Below, one piece after another: positions 7,173 to 13,431 of a DNA stretch of 13,769 nucleotides. The translations under genes and the position numbers were made by a program. This DNA is from Hyphomicrobiales bacterium (GTDB taxonomy: Bacteria; Pseudomonadota; Alphaproteobacteria; Rhizobiales; Beijerinckiaceae): NCBI GenBank assembly GCA_028865375.1, contig JAGWKJ010000028.1:1-13769 (forward strand). Direction: 5' to 3'. Numbering within the stretch: position 1 is the first letter of the stretch; each line of letters starts with the position of its first letter. The notes beneath the pieces are model-generated. The model saw only the letters and a list, made by a program, of their open reading frames with translations, had not been told where the DNA came from and did no database searches.

Positions 7173-8624
7173 TCACGCCATGTGCAGCTTCACGTATTCG
7201 AAGTCGCCGGGCCGGTTGTCGATCCCCACCTTCGGCGGCGCGATCCAGCCGGCGTATTTGCCCGCCTCGTAGCACGGCTTCATCAGCGACTGGACGAAGT
7301 CGCCGTCGGCCTTGGTGGGCAGCCAGTCGCCGGTGCGCGCGGTCCAGGCCGCGTCGTCGACGCGCTCGCCTTCGGGCGAGAACTTCGCCGCCGAGAACAC
7401 GCCGATGCGGCGGTTGAACGCCTCGTGCGGCAGCTTCAGCGCGAATTTCACGCCCGTCTTCTCGATCGCCTTGTTCCAGCGGCCGATCCCGCCGGCGGCG
7501 TCGCGCACGTAATCGTCGCGCAGGCGCATGTTGATGGCCGAAAGCGCCGGCAGGTCCTCGCGCACGATCGCCTCGCCCCGCAGCATCCACACCGGATAGG
7601 TCGCGCCGCCGAGCCGGTGATCGTCCTCCAGCCTGTTCTCCATGTAGCGGCCCTTGACGCCGGCGTTGAAGGCGTTGGCGGCGTTGGTCGAGACTTCCTG
7701 GCCGAACAGGTCGAGCGACAGCGAGTAATGCAGGTTCAGCTTCTTCTGGATCGTCGGCAGGTCGATGACGCCCAGCGCCCGCACGCGGCCGATCTCGCCC
7801 GCGTCCTCGATCCCCGCCGCCTTCATCGCCTGGCAGGTGCGCTCGACGACGCGGCCGACTCCGGTCTCGCCTACGAACATGTGGTGCGCTTCCTCCGTCA
7901 ACATGAAGCGGCACGTGCGCGACAGCGGATCGAAGCCAGATTGCGCGAGACTCTCCAGCTGCATCTTGCCGTCGCGGTCGGTGAAGTAGGTGAACATGAA
8001 GAACGACAGCCAGTCCGGCGTCTGCTCGTTGAATGCACCCAGCATGCGCGGCGCCTCTTCGGAGCCGGACCGGCGGCGCAGCAGGTCGTCGGCCTCGTCG
8101 CGGCCGTCGGCGCCGAAATACTTGTGCAGCAGGTAGACCATCGCCCAGAGGTGGCGGCCCTCCTCGACGTTGACCTGGAACAGGTTGCGCATGTCGTAGA
8201 GCGAGGGCGCGGTGCGGCCGAGGAAGCGCTGTTGTTCGACGGAGGCCGGCTCGGTGTCGCCCTGGATGACGATCAGGCGGCGCAGCATCGAGCGACATTC
8301 GCCGGGCACTTCCTGCCAGGCCTTCTCGCCGGCGTGCTCGCCGCAGGGGATGCGCCGGTCTTCGGCCTGCGGCGCCAGCAGCACGCCCCAGCGGTATTCG
8401 GGCATGCGCACGTAATCGAACTTCGCCCAGCCCTTGGGGTCCACGCTGACGGCCGTGCGCAGGTAGACCAGCGACTTCTGGAAGTCGTCCGGGATGAGGT
8501 CGTTCCACCAGTCGATGTAGCCGGGGTGCCACTTTTCGAGCGCCTTGAGCACGCGCTTGTCGGACGACAGGCCGACGTTGTTGGGGATGCGCGTGTCGTA
8601 GGAGACGTTGACCAGGTCCATCAT
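7173..8624 (-). CDS. boxB: Benzoyl-CoA 2,3-epoxidase oxygenase component BoxB
   Basis: A 483-residue class I di-iron oxygenase that epoxidises benzoyl-CoA at C2-C3 using O2 and electrons from BoxA. The metal-binding pattern is complete: E125, E155 and H158 (EEGRH), D216 (FTDRDGK), and E245 and H248 (EEAHH). These are spaced as in the Azoarcus evansii enzyme with a constant offset of five residues, by my recollection of its ligands. Length fits the family (about 475). Two start codons lie in tandem; the first, ATG at 8622-8624, has GGAGG seven bases upstream. boxB lies 21 bases after boxC, and boxA begins 26 bases after the boxB stop. This is the signature enzyme of the pathway and fixes the identity of the cluster. 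Confidence 0.97.
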   Translation of the reverse strand: MMDLVNVSYDTRIPNNVGLSSDKRVLKALEKWHPGYIDWWNDLIPDDFQKSLVYLRTAVSVDPKGWAKFDYVRMPEYRWGVLLAPQAEDRRIPCGEHAGEKAWQEVPGECRSMLRRLIVIQGDTEPASVEQQRFLGRTAPSLYDMRNLFQVNVEEGRHLWAMVYLLHKYFGADGRDEADDLLRRRSGSEEAPRMLGAFNEQTPDWLSFFMFTYFTDRDGKMQLESLAQSGFDPLSRTCRFMLTEEAHHMFVGETGVGRVVERTCQAMKAAGIEDAGEIGRVRALGVIDLPTIQKKLNLHYSLSLDLFGQEVSTNAANAFNAGVKGRYMENRLEDDHRLGGATYPVWMLRGEAIVREDLPALSAINMRLRDDYVRDAAGGIGRWNKAIEKTGVKFALKLPHEAFNRRIGVFSAAKFSPEGERVDDAAWTARTGDWLPTKADGDFVQSLMKPCYEAGKYAGWIAPPKVGIDNRPGDFEYVKLHMA

Positions 8625-8645
8625 CCCGATTCCTCCCGATGGCGT

Positions 8646-10322
8646 TCAGACGCGCCGAAGGTCGTATTCGCCGCGCCGCCCGGTGCCGTAGCGACGCAAC
8701 GCGCCGGCCTCGCCCACCGCGTTGGGACGCTGGAAAATCCAGTTCTGCCACGCGGTGAGGCGGCCGAAGATGCGCGATTCCATGGTCTCCGGACCGACGA
8801 AGCGCAGGTTCGCCTCCATGCCCGTCAGTGCGTCGGGCGAATAGCTCGCGCGCTCCTCGAGGAACAGGCGAAGCGCGTCGTCCCAGTCGATCTCGTCGGG
8901 CGCGGCGGTCACCAGGCCCAGCGCTTCGGCCTCGTCGGCCGCGATCCGCTCGCCCTTGCGTTCGGCGAGCGTTTCGACCGTCTCGGGCGCGCCGTAGAAG
9001 CGCGCTTGCAGCCGCGTCAGGCCGTTGCCCATCGGGAACGGGCCGAAGTTCGCGTCGGTCAGCACCAGCGCGGCCTCCGGCCGGTCGTCGCCCTCGAAGT
9101 CGCCGTTCATCATGAAGCTGCGGTCGCAGGCGAACACGACCTCGGCGAGCGGGCCGGCGAAGCACGAGCCACGCTCGACCGCCGCGCACAGCGTGCGCGA
9201 GGTGACGTCGAGCCGCTTCATGGTGCGCTTCCACAGGCCGAGGATCTCGTTGGCGAGCCAGTGCCCCGAATTGTCGGCGAGGAAACGGCCGTGCGCGGCC
9301 GCCGCGTCGGGATCGCCGCGGCTCTTGAAGATCCACAGGCCGATCGGCTCCTCGTTGAGGCGCAGGTGCATGATCGCGTCGTCGAGCTCGCGCGCGAGCC
9401 GCAGCAGGTAATTTTGCGCGCCTTCGGCGACCAGCGAGGCGACCCCGGCGGGCGGCGGTCCATCGGGGCCCGACAGCGTGATCGTCGCGCGGCGCGCGGC
9501 ACGGTCGATGGCGACCTCGACCAGCGAATAGGCGAGGCCGCCGGCGCTTTCGGTCCTGGCGATCGGCGCGAGCGCAATGCCCGGACCGTCGGCGCCGCGC
9601 GTCGAGCGGGCCGCGAAGTCGCGCGCGCGGGCGGCGACCGCCTCTTCGAACCGCGAATTGGCGACGACTTCGTCGACGAGGCGCCAGTCCTTCGCGCGGC
9701 GCCCTTTCGCGCCCTCCTCGGTGGAGCAGAACAGGTCGGCGAGGTCGCGGCGCACCTTGCGCTTGTCGATCACCCGCGTCAGCCCGCCGGTGCCCGGCAA
9801 CACCGCCAGCAGCGGCACTTCGGGCAATGACACCGAGGTGGAGCCGTCGTCGACGAGCACGATCCAGTCGCAGGCAAGCGCGAGCTCATAGCCGCCGCCG
9901 GCGCAGGCGCCCTTCACCGCGCAGATCCAATGCTGGCCGGATTCCGCGCCGGCCGCTTCATAGGCGTTGCGCGTCTCGTTGGTGAACTTGCAGAAGTTGA
10001 CCTTGTGGGCGTGGGCCGCGCCCGCCAACATGCGGATGTTGGCGCCGGCGCAAAACACGCGCTCCTTGCCCGAGCGCAGGACGACCGCCTTCACCTCCGG
10101 GTGTTCGAAGCGCATCCGGCGATCGATGTCGGCGAGCTCGATGTCCACGCCGAGGTCATAGGAATTCAGCTTGAGCTGGTAGCCCTCGAACAGGCCCGCG
10201 TCCTCGTCGACGTCCATCGCGACCGTGGCGACCGGCCCGTCATAGCCGACGCGCCAATGGCGATAGCGCGAAGGATCGGTGCGAACGTCGATCACCCTCG
10301 TGGGGCCCTCGGTGTCGGCCAT
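8646..10322 (-). CDS. boxC: 2,3-Epoxybenzoyl-CoA dihydrolase BoxC
   Basis: A 558-residue crotonase-superfamily ring-opening enzyme. It hydrolyses 2,3-epoxybenzoyl-CoA to 3,4-dehydroadipyl-CoA semialdehyde and formate. The crotonase core holds KGACAGGGYELALACD with E146 and SLPEVPLLAVLPGTGG with E168, the same residue numbers as the catalytic glutamates I recall for characterised BoxC. The oxyanion-hole segment VFCAGANIRML is at about 89-99. The long C-terminal part (about 260-558), including ADNSGHWLANEILGLWKR and the GDFEGDDRPEAALVLTD segment, is typical of BoxC and absent from ordinary hydratases. The ATG at 10320-10322 has GAGGGAA upstream. It is the first gene of the boxCBA-thioesterase operon, about 60 bases below the predicted transcription start. 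Confidence 0.96.
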   Translation of the reverse strand: MADTEGPTRVIDVRTDPSRYRHWRVGYDGPVATVAMDVDEDAGLFEGYQLKLNSYDLGVDIELADIDRRMRFEHPEVKAVVLRSGKERVFCAGANIRMLAGAAHAHKVNFCKFTNETRNAYEAAGAESGQHWICAVKGACAGGGYELALACDWIVLVDDGSTSVSLPEVPLLAVLPGTGGLTRVIDKRKVRRDLADLFCSTEEGAKGRRAKDWRLVDEVVANSRFEEAVAARARDFAARSTRGADGPGIALAPIARTESAGGLAYSLVEVAIDRAARRATITLSGPDGPPPAGVASLVAEGAQNYLLRLARELDDAIMHLRLNEEPIGLWIFKSRGDPDAAAAHGRFLADNSGHWLANEILGLWKRTMKRLDVTSRTLCAAVERGSCFAGPLAEVVFACDRSFMMNGDFEGDDRPEAALVLTDANFGPFPMGNGLTRLQARFYGAPETVETLAERKGERIAADEAEALGLVTAAPDEIDWDDALRLFLEERASYSPDALTGMEANLRFVGPETMESRIFGRLTAWQNWIFQRPNAVGEAGALRRYGTGRRGEYDLRRV

Positions 10323-10387
10323 TGCGCGTTCCCTCGTCGTTGGCCTGACCCTTTCGCAATTGGCACCGGTTGTAAAGTGAAATATGA

Positions 10388-10399
10388 GTTATAATGCAC
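10388..10399 (-). promoter_or_regulatory. boxC operon promoter -10 with overlapping TGCATTATAA operator candidate
   Basis: On the minus strand TGCATTATAA (10398-10389) contains the -10 TATAAC (10393-10388). Transcription would start near 10381, about 59 bases before boxC. The -35 region (around 10411-10417) is a poor match. Just upstream, TTGGTG occurs twice, at 10423-10418 and 10402-10397, 21 bases apart and so on one face of the helix. The arrangement of operator over -10 matches the boxR promoter. Regulation by BoxR is inferred. Confidence 0.5.
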
Positions 10400-10439
10400 C
10401 AAAAGTGTGATTTTCGACACCAACGCGCCAATAACTACT

Positions 10440-10467
10440 CGAATTATGAAATATATTTCATAATTCG
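10440..10467. repeat. Perfect 28-bp AT-rich palindrome between the ligase and boxC operons
   Basis: All 14 base pairs match around the centre at 10453/10454. Each arm reads CGAATTATGAAATA, with no loop. It spans the last codons (M-K-Y-I-S-stop) of the DUF309 gene and continues beyond the stop. It lacks a GC-rich stem and a T-run, so it looks like a protein-binding operator rather than an intrinsic terminator. It lies 118-145 bases upstream of boxC and about 45 bases upstream of the proposed boxC operator. Confidence 0.8.
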
Positions 10468-10869
10468 GACCCGCCAGTGTTCGACATCGAGACCCAAAAC
10501 CGACCGCGGGCCGCCCAAGCTCGCTTCGTCGAGCGCATCCAACGCCGTGCAGGCGACCTTGGCGGCTGCTTGCGGACGGCCCATGCGCTGCTTGAGGCGC
10601 GCGTTGGCGAACTGGATCAGCGCGTGCAGCATGTGCCGCTCTCGGCAGGCCGGCGGCGCCGCGCGCCAGAGCGGTTCGAGCGTGTCGTGCGCCTCGAAAT
10701 CATAGCCTGCCGCGATCAGCGCGAGACCGGCGGCGAGCGCGGGATGGCTCGCGAGGTCGGCGACGGCGAGCGTCCGGCCCAGCCCCGCCGTCACCTCCGA
10801 GAACGCGCCCTCGGGCGGTCGCGCGTTGAGGCCCGGCACGTGAGGCGGGAAGCCCGGCGGCACGATCAT
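10444..10869 (-). CDS. DUF309-family protein of the benzoate-CoA ligase operon
   Basis: A 141-residue, mostly helical protein. The DUF309 signature is GYDFEAHDTLEPLW (55-68) followed by RHMLHALIQFANARLKQ (78-94), with E59, H61, E65 and W68 as the conserved-looking positions. No biochemical function is established for the family to my knowledge, and I see no signal peptide or membrane span. The ATG at 10867-10869 overlaps the hydrolase stop codon as ATGA, so translation is probably coupled. Being third in a ligase-hydrolase-DUF309 operon suggests a role in benzoate metabolism, such as an accessory or CoA-ester-binding protein; that is only a guess from context. The last five codons are unusually AT-rich because they form half of a perfect palindrome. 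Confidence 0.85.
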   Translation of the reverse strand: MIVPPGFPPHVPGLNARPPEGAFSEVTAGLGRTLAVADLASHPALAAGLALIAAGYDFEAHDTLEPLWRAAPPACRERHMLHALIQFANARLKQRMGRPQAAAKVACTALDALDEASLGGPRSVLGLDVEHWRVRIMKYIS

Positions 10870-11687
10870 GCGGCGTCTGGCCCTGCGGCCTCGATCCGCT
10901 CCAGCCTGCGCGTGAAATCGGCGACGGCGGCGAGGACCTCGTCCGGCTTGTCGAGATGGGGCGAATGGCGGCAGTCGTCGAGCCAGAGCGTTTCGACCGG
11001 CGAATAGGCGCGGGTCTCGATCTCCTCGACTTGGCGTGCGGTGCCGTATTGGTCCTGCCGGCCCTGGATGACGAGCGCGGGCACGCGCCAATGGTCGATC
11101 GAGTCGGCGACGTTCCAATCCGCGAAGCCGGGCGCGAGCCAGGCGTCGTTCCAGCCGCGGAACGTCGCCTCCGGATCGTCGTGGTATTTGCCCATCTTGG
11201 CCTTGACGTCGCCCTCCTCGAACGCGCGCCTGGCGCGGCGGATCTCGTCGAGGCCCGTCGGCTCCGTGAAGACGTGCGGCGCCATCAGCGCGAGGCCGCG
11301 CACGCGGCGGTCGGCGACGGAACCGGCGTGAATCGCCGCGATGGTCGCGCCGTCGCTGTGGCCCATCAGGATGCCGCGCCGGAAGTCCATGGCGTCCAGC
11401 ACGCCGGGCAGGACGTCGCAGGCCTCGCGGGTCATGTAATCGAGCGACCGCGGCAGGTCGGCCGGCGACGAGCGCCCGTAGCCGGCGCGCGAAAACGCAA
11501 GGACGCCGAACCCCGTCGCCTGCGCGAGCCGCGCGGGAAAGTCGCGCCACAGCGCGACGCAGCCGAGCCCCTCGTGCAGCAGGACGATCGTCGGCCGCTC
11601 GGCGGGCGCGGGACCGTGCGAGGCCCATTCGAGCGCCTTGCCCGCGACCGCGATCTCGCCCGCGCGCGCCGCCCAGTCGAAGCTCAC
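10866..11687 (-). CDS. Alpha/beta-fold hydrolase of the benzoate operon
   Basis: A 273-residue alpha/beta hydrolase. The oxyanion-hole segment is LLHEGLGCVALWRDF (36-50) and the nucleophile elbow is GHSDGA with S111. The likely acid is D212 in VIQGRQDQYG and the catalytic histidine H241 in DDCRHSPHLDKP. No signal peptide is seen, so it should be cytoplasmic. Start: the GTG at 11685-11687 overlaps the ligase stop as GTGA and has GAGGG (11694-11698) six bases upstream. It is translationally linked to benzoate-CoA ligase before it and to the DUF309 protein after it. Hydrolases annotated as possible lactonases have been noted in box clusters. A lactone or CoA-ester side product of ring opening is a plausible substrate, but the sequence does not show this. 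Confidence 0.87.
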   Translation of the reverse strand: MSFDWAARAGEIAVAGKALEWASHGPAPAERPTIVLLHEGLGCVALWRDFPARLAQATGFGVLAFSRAGYGRSSPADLPRSLDYMTREACDVLPGVLDAMDFRRGILMGHSDGATIAAIHAGSVADRRVRGLALMAPHVFTEPTGLDEIRRARRAFEEGDVKAKMGKYHDDPEATFRGWNDAWLAPGFADWNVADSIDHWRVPALVIQGRQDQYGTARQVEEIETRAYSPVETLWLDDCRHSPHLDKPDEVLAAVADFTRRLERIEAAGPDAA

Positions 11688-13252
11688 GATGCGCCCTCTC
11701 TCAGCTTGAAGCGCTGGATCTTGCCGGTCGCGGTCTTGGGCAGCTCGTCGGCGAACGCGATCCAGCGCGGATATTTCCACAAGCCGACCGCCGCCTTGAC
11801 GTGCTCGCGCAGCGCCGCCTCGTCGACCTCGGCGCCGGGCTTGCGCACGACATGGGCCATCGGCTTTTCGAGACCGTCGGCGTCGCGCCGCGCGACCACC
11901 GCCGCTTCGAGCACGGCCGGGTGCGTCAACAGCGCCTGTTCGACCTCGAACGGCGACACCCAGATGCCCGACACCTTGAACATGTCGTCGCTGCGGCCAC
12001 AGAAGGTGTAGCGGCCGTCGGCGTCGCGGATGTATTTGTCGCCGGTGCGGGTCCAACGGCCCCCGAAGGTGCGGCGGCTCTTGCTGCGCTGATTCCAGTA
12101 GCCCTCACCGGCGGAGGGCGCATCGACCAAGAGTTCGCCGACCTCGCCGTCGGGCACGTCGGCGCCGGCCTCGTTGACCAGCCTCACTTTGTAGCCCGGC
12201 ACCGGACGCCCGGAAGAGCCGTATTTGATGTCGCCCGGCGCGTTCGACATGAAGATGTGCAGCAATTCGGTCGAGCCGACGCCGTCGAGGATGTCGACGC
12301 CAAAGCGCGCCTTCCAGTTGTTGCCGACCGATTCCGGCAACGCCTCGCCAGCCGAAATGCAGATGCGCAGCTTCGAGCCGGCGCGCTCGCGCTTTAGCGT
12401 CTCGTCATTGAGCATCGCCGCGAACAGCGTCGGTACGCCGAAGAAGATGCTCGGATTGTATTTGTTCATCAGCGAAAACATCGCCGCCGGCGTCGGGCGC
12501 TCCGGGTTGAGCACCGTGGTGGCGCCGACCGACATCGGGAAGGTCAGCGCGTTGCCGAGGCCATAGGCGAAGAACAGCTTTGCCGCCGACAGGCCGACGT
12601 CATCCTCGCGGATGCCGAGCACCTGCCTGGCATAGGTATCGGCGGTCGCCGCGAGATTGGCGTGCAAATGCCGCACGCCCTTGGGCATGCCGGTCGAACC
12701 GGACGAATAAAGCCAGAAGGCCGGCTCATCGGCATGGGTCGCCGCCGTCGTAAAGGAATCGCTTTCGCCGGCAAGTTCATCGGATAACCGCTTGTAGCCG
12801 TGCGCATTCGCGCCCGAGACGACGACATGTTCGAGAGCCGGCATCCGGCCAAGCATGTCCTTGACCACGGGTAACAGCGCTTCCGAGATGAACAGCACGC
12901 GCGCGCGGCAATCGGCGAGCACATAGGCATATTGATCCGACGTCAGCAGCGTGTTGAGCGGCACCGCCACCACGCCGGCGCGGATCGCGCCGAGGAACAC
13001 GATCGGAAAATCGACGGTGTCGAGCATGATCATCGCGATCCGCTCTTCGCGGCGGACGCCGAGGCGGCGCAGCATGTTGGCGACACGGCGACTCTGCTTT
13101 TGCAGTTCGCCATAGGTCAGTTCGCGCAACGTATCGGTGAAGGCGAGCTTGCCGCCGCGCCCTTCGTCGATGTTGCGGTCGAGCAGCCAGGTCACTGCAT
13201 TATAGGTCACGGCGTTGTAGGCCGGAGCGTTGCGGGAATCCGATGTGCTCAT
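11684..13252 (-). CDS. Benzoate-CoA ligase
   Basis: A 522-residue ANL-superfamily ligase that activates benzoate with ATP and CoA to benzoyl-CoA, the entry step. It has the phosphate loop YSSGSTGMPKG (182-192), GVGSTELLHIF (about 325-335), and WTRTGDKYIRDADGRY followed by GRSDDMFKVSGIWVSPFEVE. The C-terminal PKTATGKIQRFKLREG carries the adenylation lysine K511. The KLFFAYGLGNALTFPM block (225-240) is typical of benzoate-CoA ligases such as BadA/BclA. The ATG at 13250-13252 has AGGGAG seven bases upstream. Oddly, residues 12-21 are a duplicated YNAVT, and the second copy is encoded TAT AAT GCA, AT-rich against the background, which creates the operator-like element on the opposite strand. It is the first gene of a coupled operon with the hydrolase and DUF309. 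Confidence 0.96.
   Translation of the reverse strand: MSTSDSRNAPAYNAVTYNAVTWLLDRNIDEGRGGKLAFTDTLRELTYGELQKQSRRVANMLRRLGVRREERIAMIMLDTVDFPIVFLGAIRAGVVAVPLNTLLTSDQYAYVLADCRARVLFISEALLPVVKDMLGRMPALEHVVVSGANAHGYKRLSDELAGESDSFTTAATHADEPAFWLYSSGSTGMPKGVRHLHANLAATADTYARQVLGIREDDVGLSAAKLFFAYGLGNALTFPMSVGATTVLNPERPTPAAMFSLMNKYNPSIFFGVPTLFAAMLNDETLKRERAGSKLRICISAGEALPESVGNNWKARFGVDILDGVGSTELLHIFMSNAPGDIKYGSSGRPVPGYKVRLVNEAGADVPDGEVGELLVDAPSAGEGYWNQRSKSRRTFGGRWTRTGDKYIRDADGRYTFCGRSDDMFKVSGIWVSPFEVEQALLTHPAVLEAAVVARRDADGLEKPMAHVVRKPGAEVDEAALREHVKAAVGLWKYPRWIAFADELPKTATGKIQRFKLREGAS
13196..13205 (+). promoter_or_regulatory. TGCATTATAG element inside the ligase coding region (operator candidate)
   Basis: An exact TGCATTATAG lies about 50 bases inside the ligase gene, identical over ten bases to the boxR promoter element and over nine to the boxC one. 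It is created by the second of two tandem YNAVT codings. It lies about 150 bases downstream of the predicted ligase transcription start. A downstream operator or roadblock site for BoxR is possible; this is inference from the shared sequence. Confidence 0.4.
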
Positions 13253-13285
13253 GCCGCGCTCCCTGGCCCCGGGCTTGCGGCGGCG

Positions 13286-13333
13286 CGTGCCGAGACGCCT
13301 GCCAAGATACCTGCCGAGATACCTGCCGAGACA
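13286..13333. repeat. Four 12-bp tandem repeats in the ligase leader
   Basis: Units on the plus strand are CGTGCCGAGACG (13286-13297), CCTGCCAAGATA (13298-13309), CCTGCCGAGATA (13310-13321) and CCTGCCGAGACA (13322-13333). They differ from each other at one to a few positions. They lie between the predicted ligase promoter and its start codon, so they would be part of the 5' leader. No spacers are present, so it is not a CRISPR. Confidence 0.75.
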
Positions 13334-13361
13334 GCGGTCACGACGTTCTCCCCAGCTTTAA

Positions 13362-13374
13362 GAATTATAATTCA
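13362..13374 (-). promoter_or_regulatory. Ligase operon promoter -10 within a GAATTATAATTC palindrome
   Basis: GAATTATAATTC (13362-13373) is a perfect 12-bp palindrome. Read on the minus strand, TGAATTATAA (13374-13365) matches the box element with one change (C to A), and it contains a perfect TATAAT (13369-13364). No well-spaced -35 is seen; a TTGACA at 13404-13399 is too far away. The predicted start near 13357 gives a leader of about 105 bases. Confidence 0.45.
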
Positions 13375-13394
13375 TAGAAAGCCACCCAATCGGC

Positions 13395-13423
13395 TTGCTG
13401 TCAATCTTTATGGGCATTATCCT
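13395..13423 (+). promoter_or_regulatory. Candidate promoter and operator of the second boxR-like gene
   Basis: TTGCTG (13395-13400) and TATCCT (13418-13423) are 17 bases apart. GGCATTATCC (13413-13422) overlaps the -10 and resembles TGCATTATAG at seven of ten positions. Transcription would begin at about the ATG (13432), again nearly leaderless. The stretch between the ligase start and this gene (13253-13431) therefore holds divergent promoters plus the 12-bp repeats. Confidence 0.4.
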
Positions 13424-13431
13424 TCCTGACG

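Noticed and set aside
7147..9336. Extension of boxA into a 1124-residue fusion
   Set aside because: The upstream part is boxB and boxC read in the wrong frame. BoxA homology and its ribosome site fix the start at 7146.
7182..9830. 882-residue plus-strand open frame opposite boxB and boxC
   Set aside because: It is antisense to two clearly identified enzymes with intact catalytic residues; stop-free length is common in such GC-rich DNA.
10440..10467. 28-bp palindrome as an intrinsic terminator
   Set aside because: There is no loop, no GC-rich stem and no T-run after it; an operator is more likely, though transcript ends were not tested.
13286..13333. 12-bp repeats as a CRISPR array
   Set aside because: The units are adjacent with no spacers and are far too short.
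13399..13404. Perfect TTGACA on the minus strand as the ligase -35
   Set aside because: It is about 29 bases from the TATAAT at 13369-13364, and no acceptable -10 lies 16-18 bases away.
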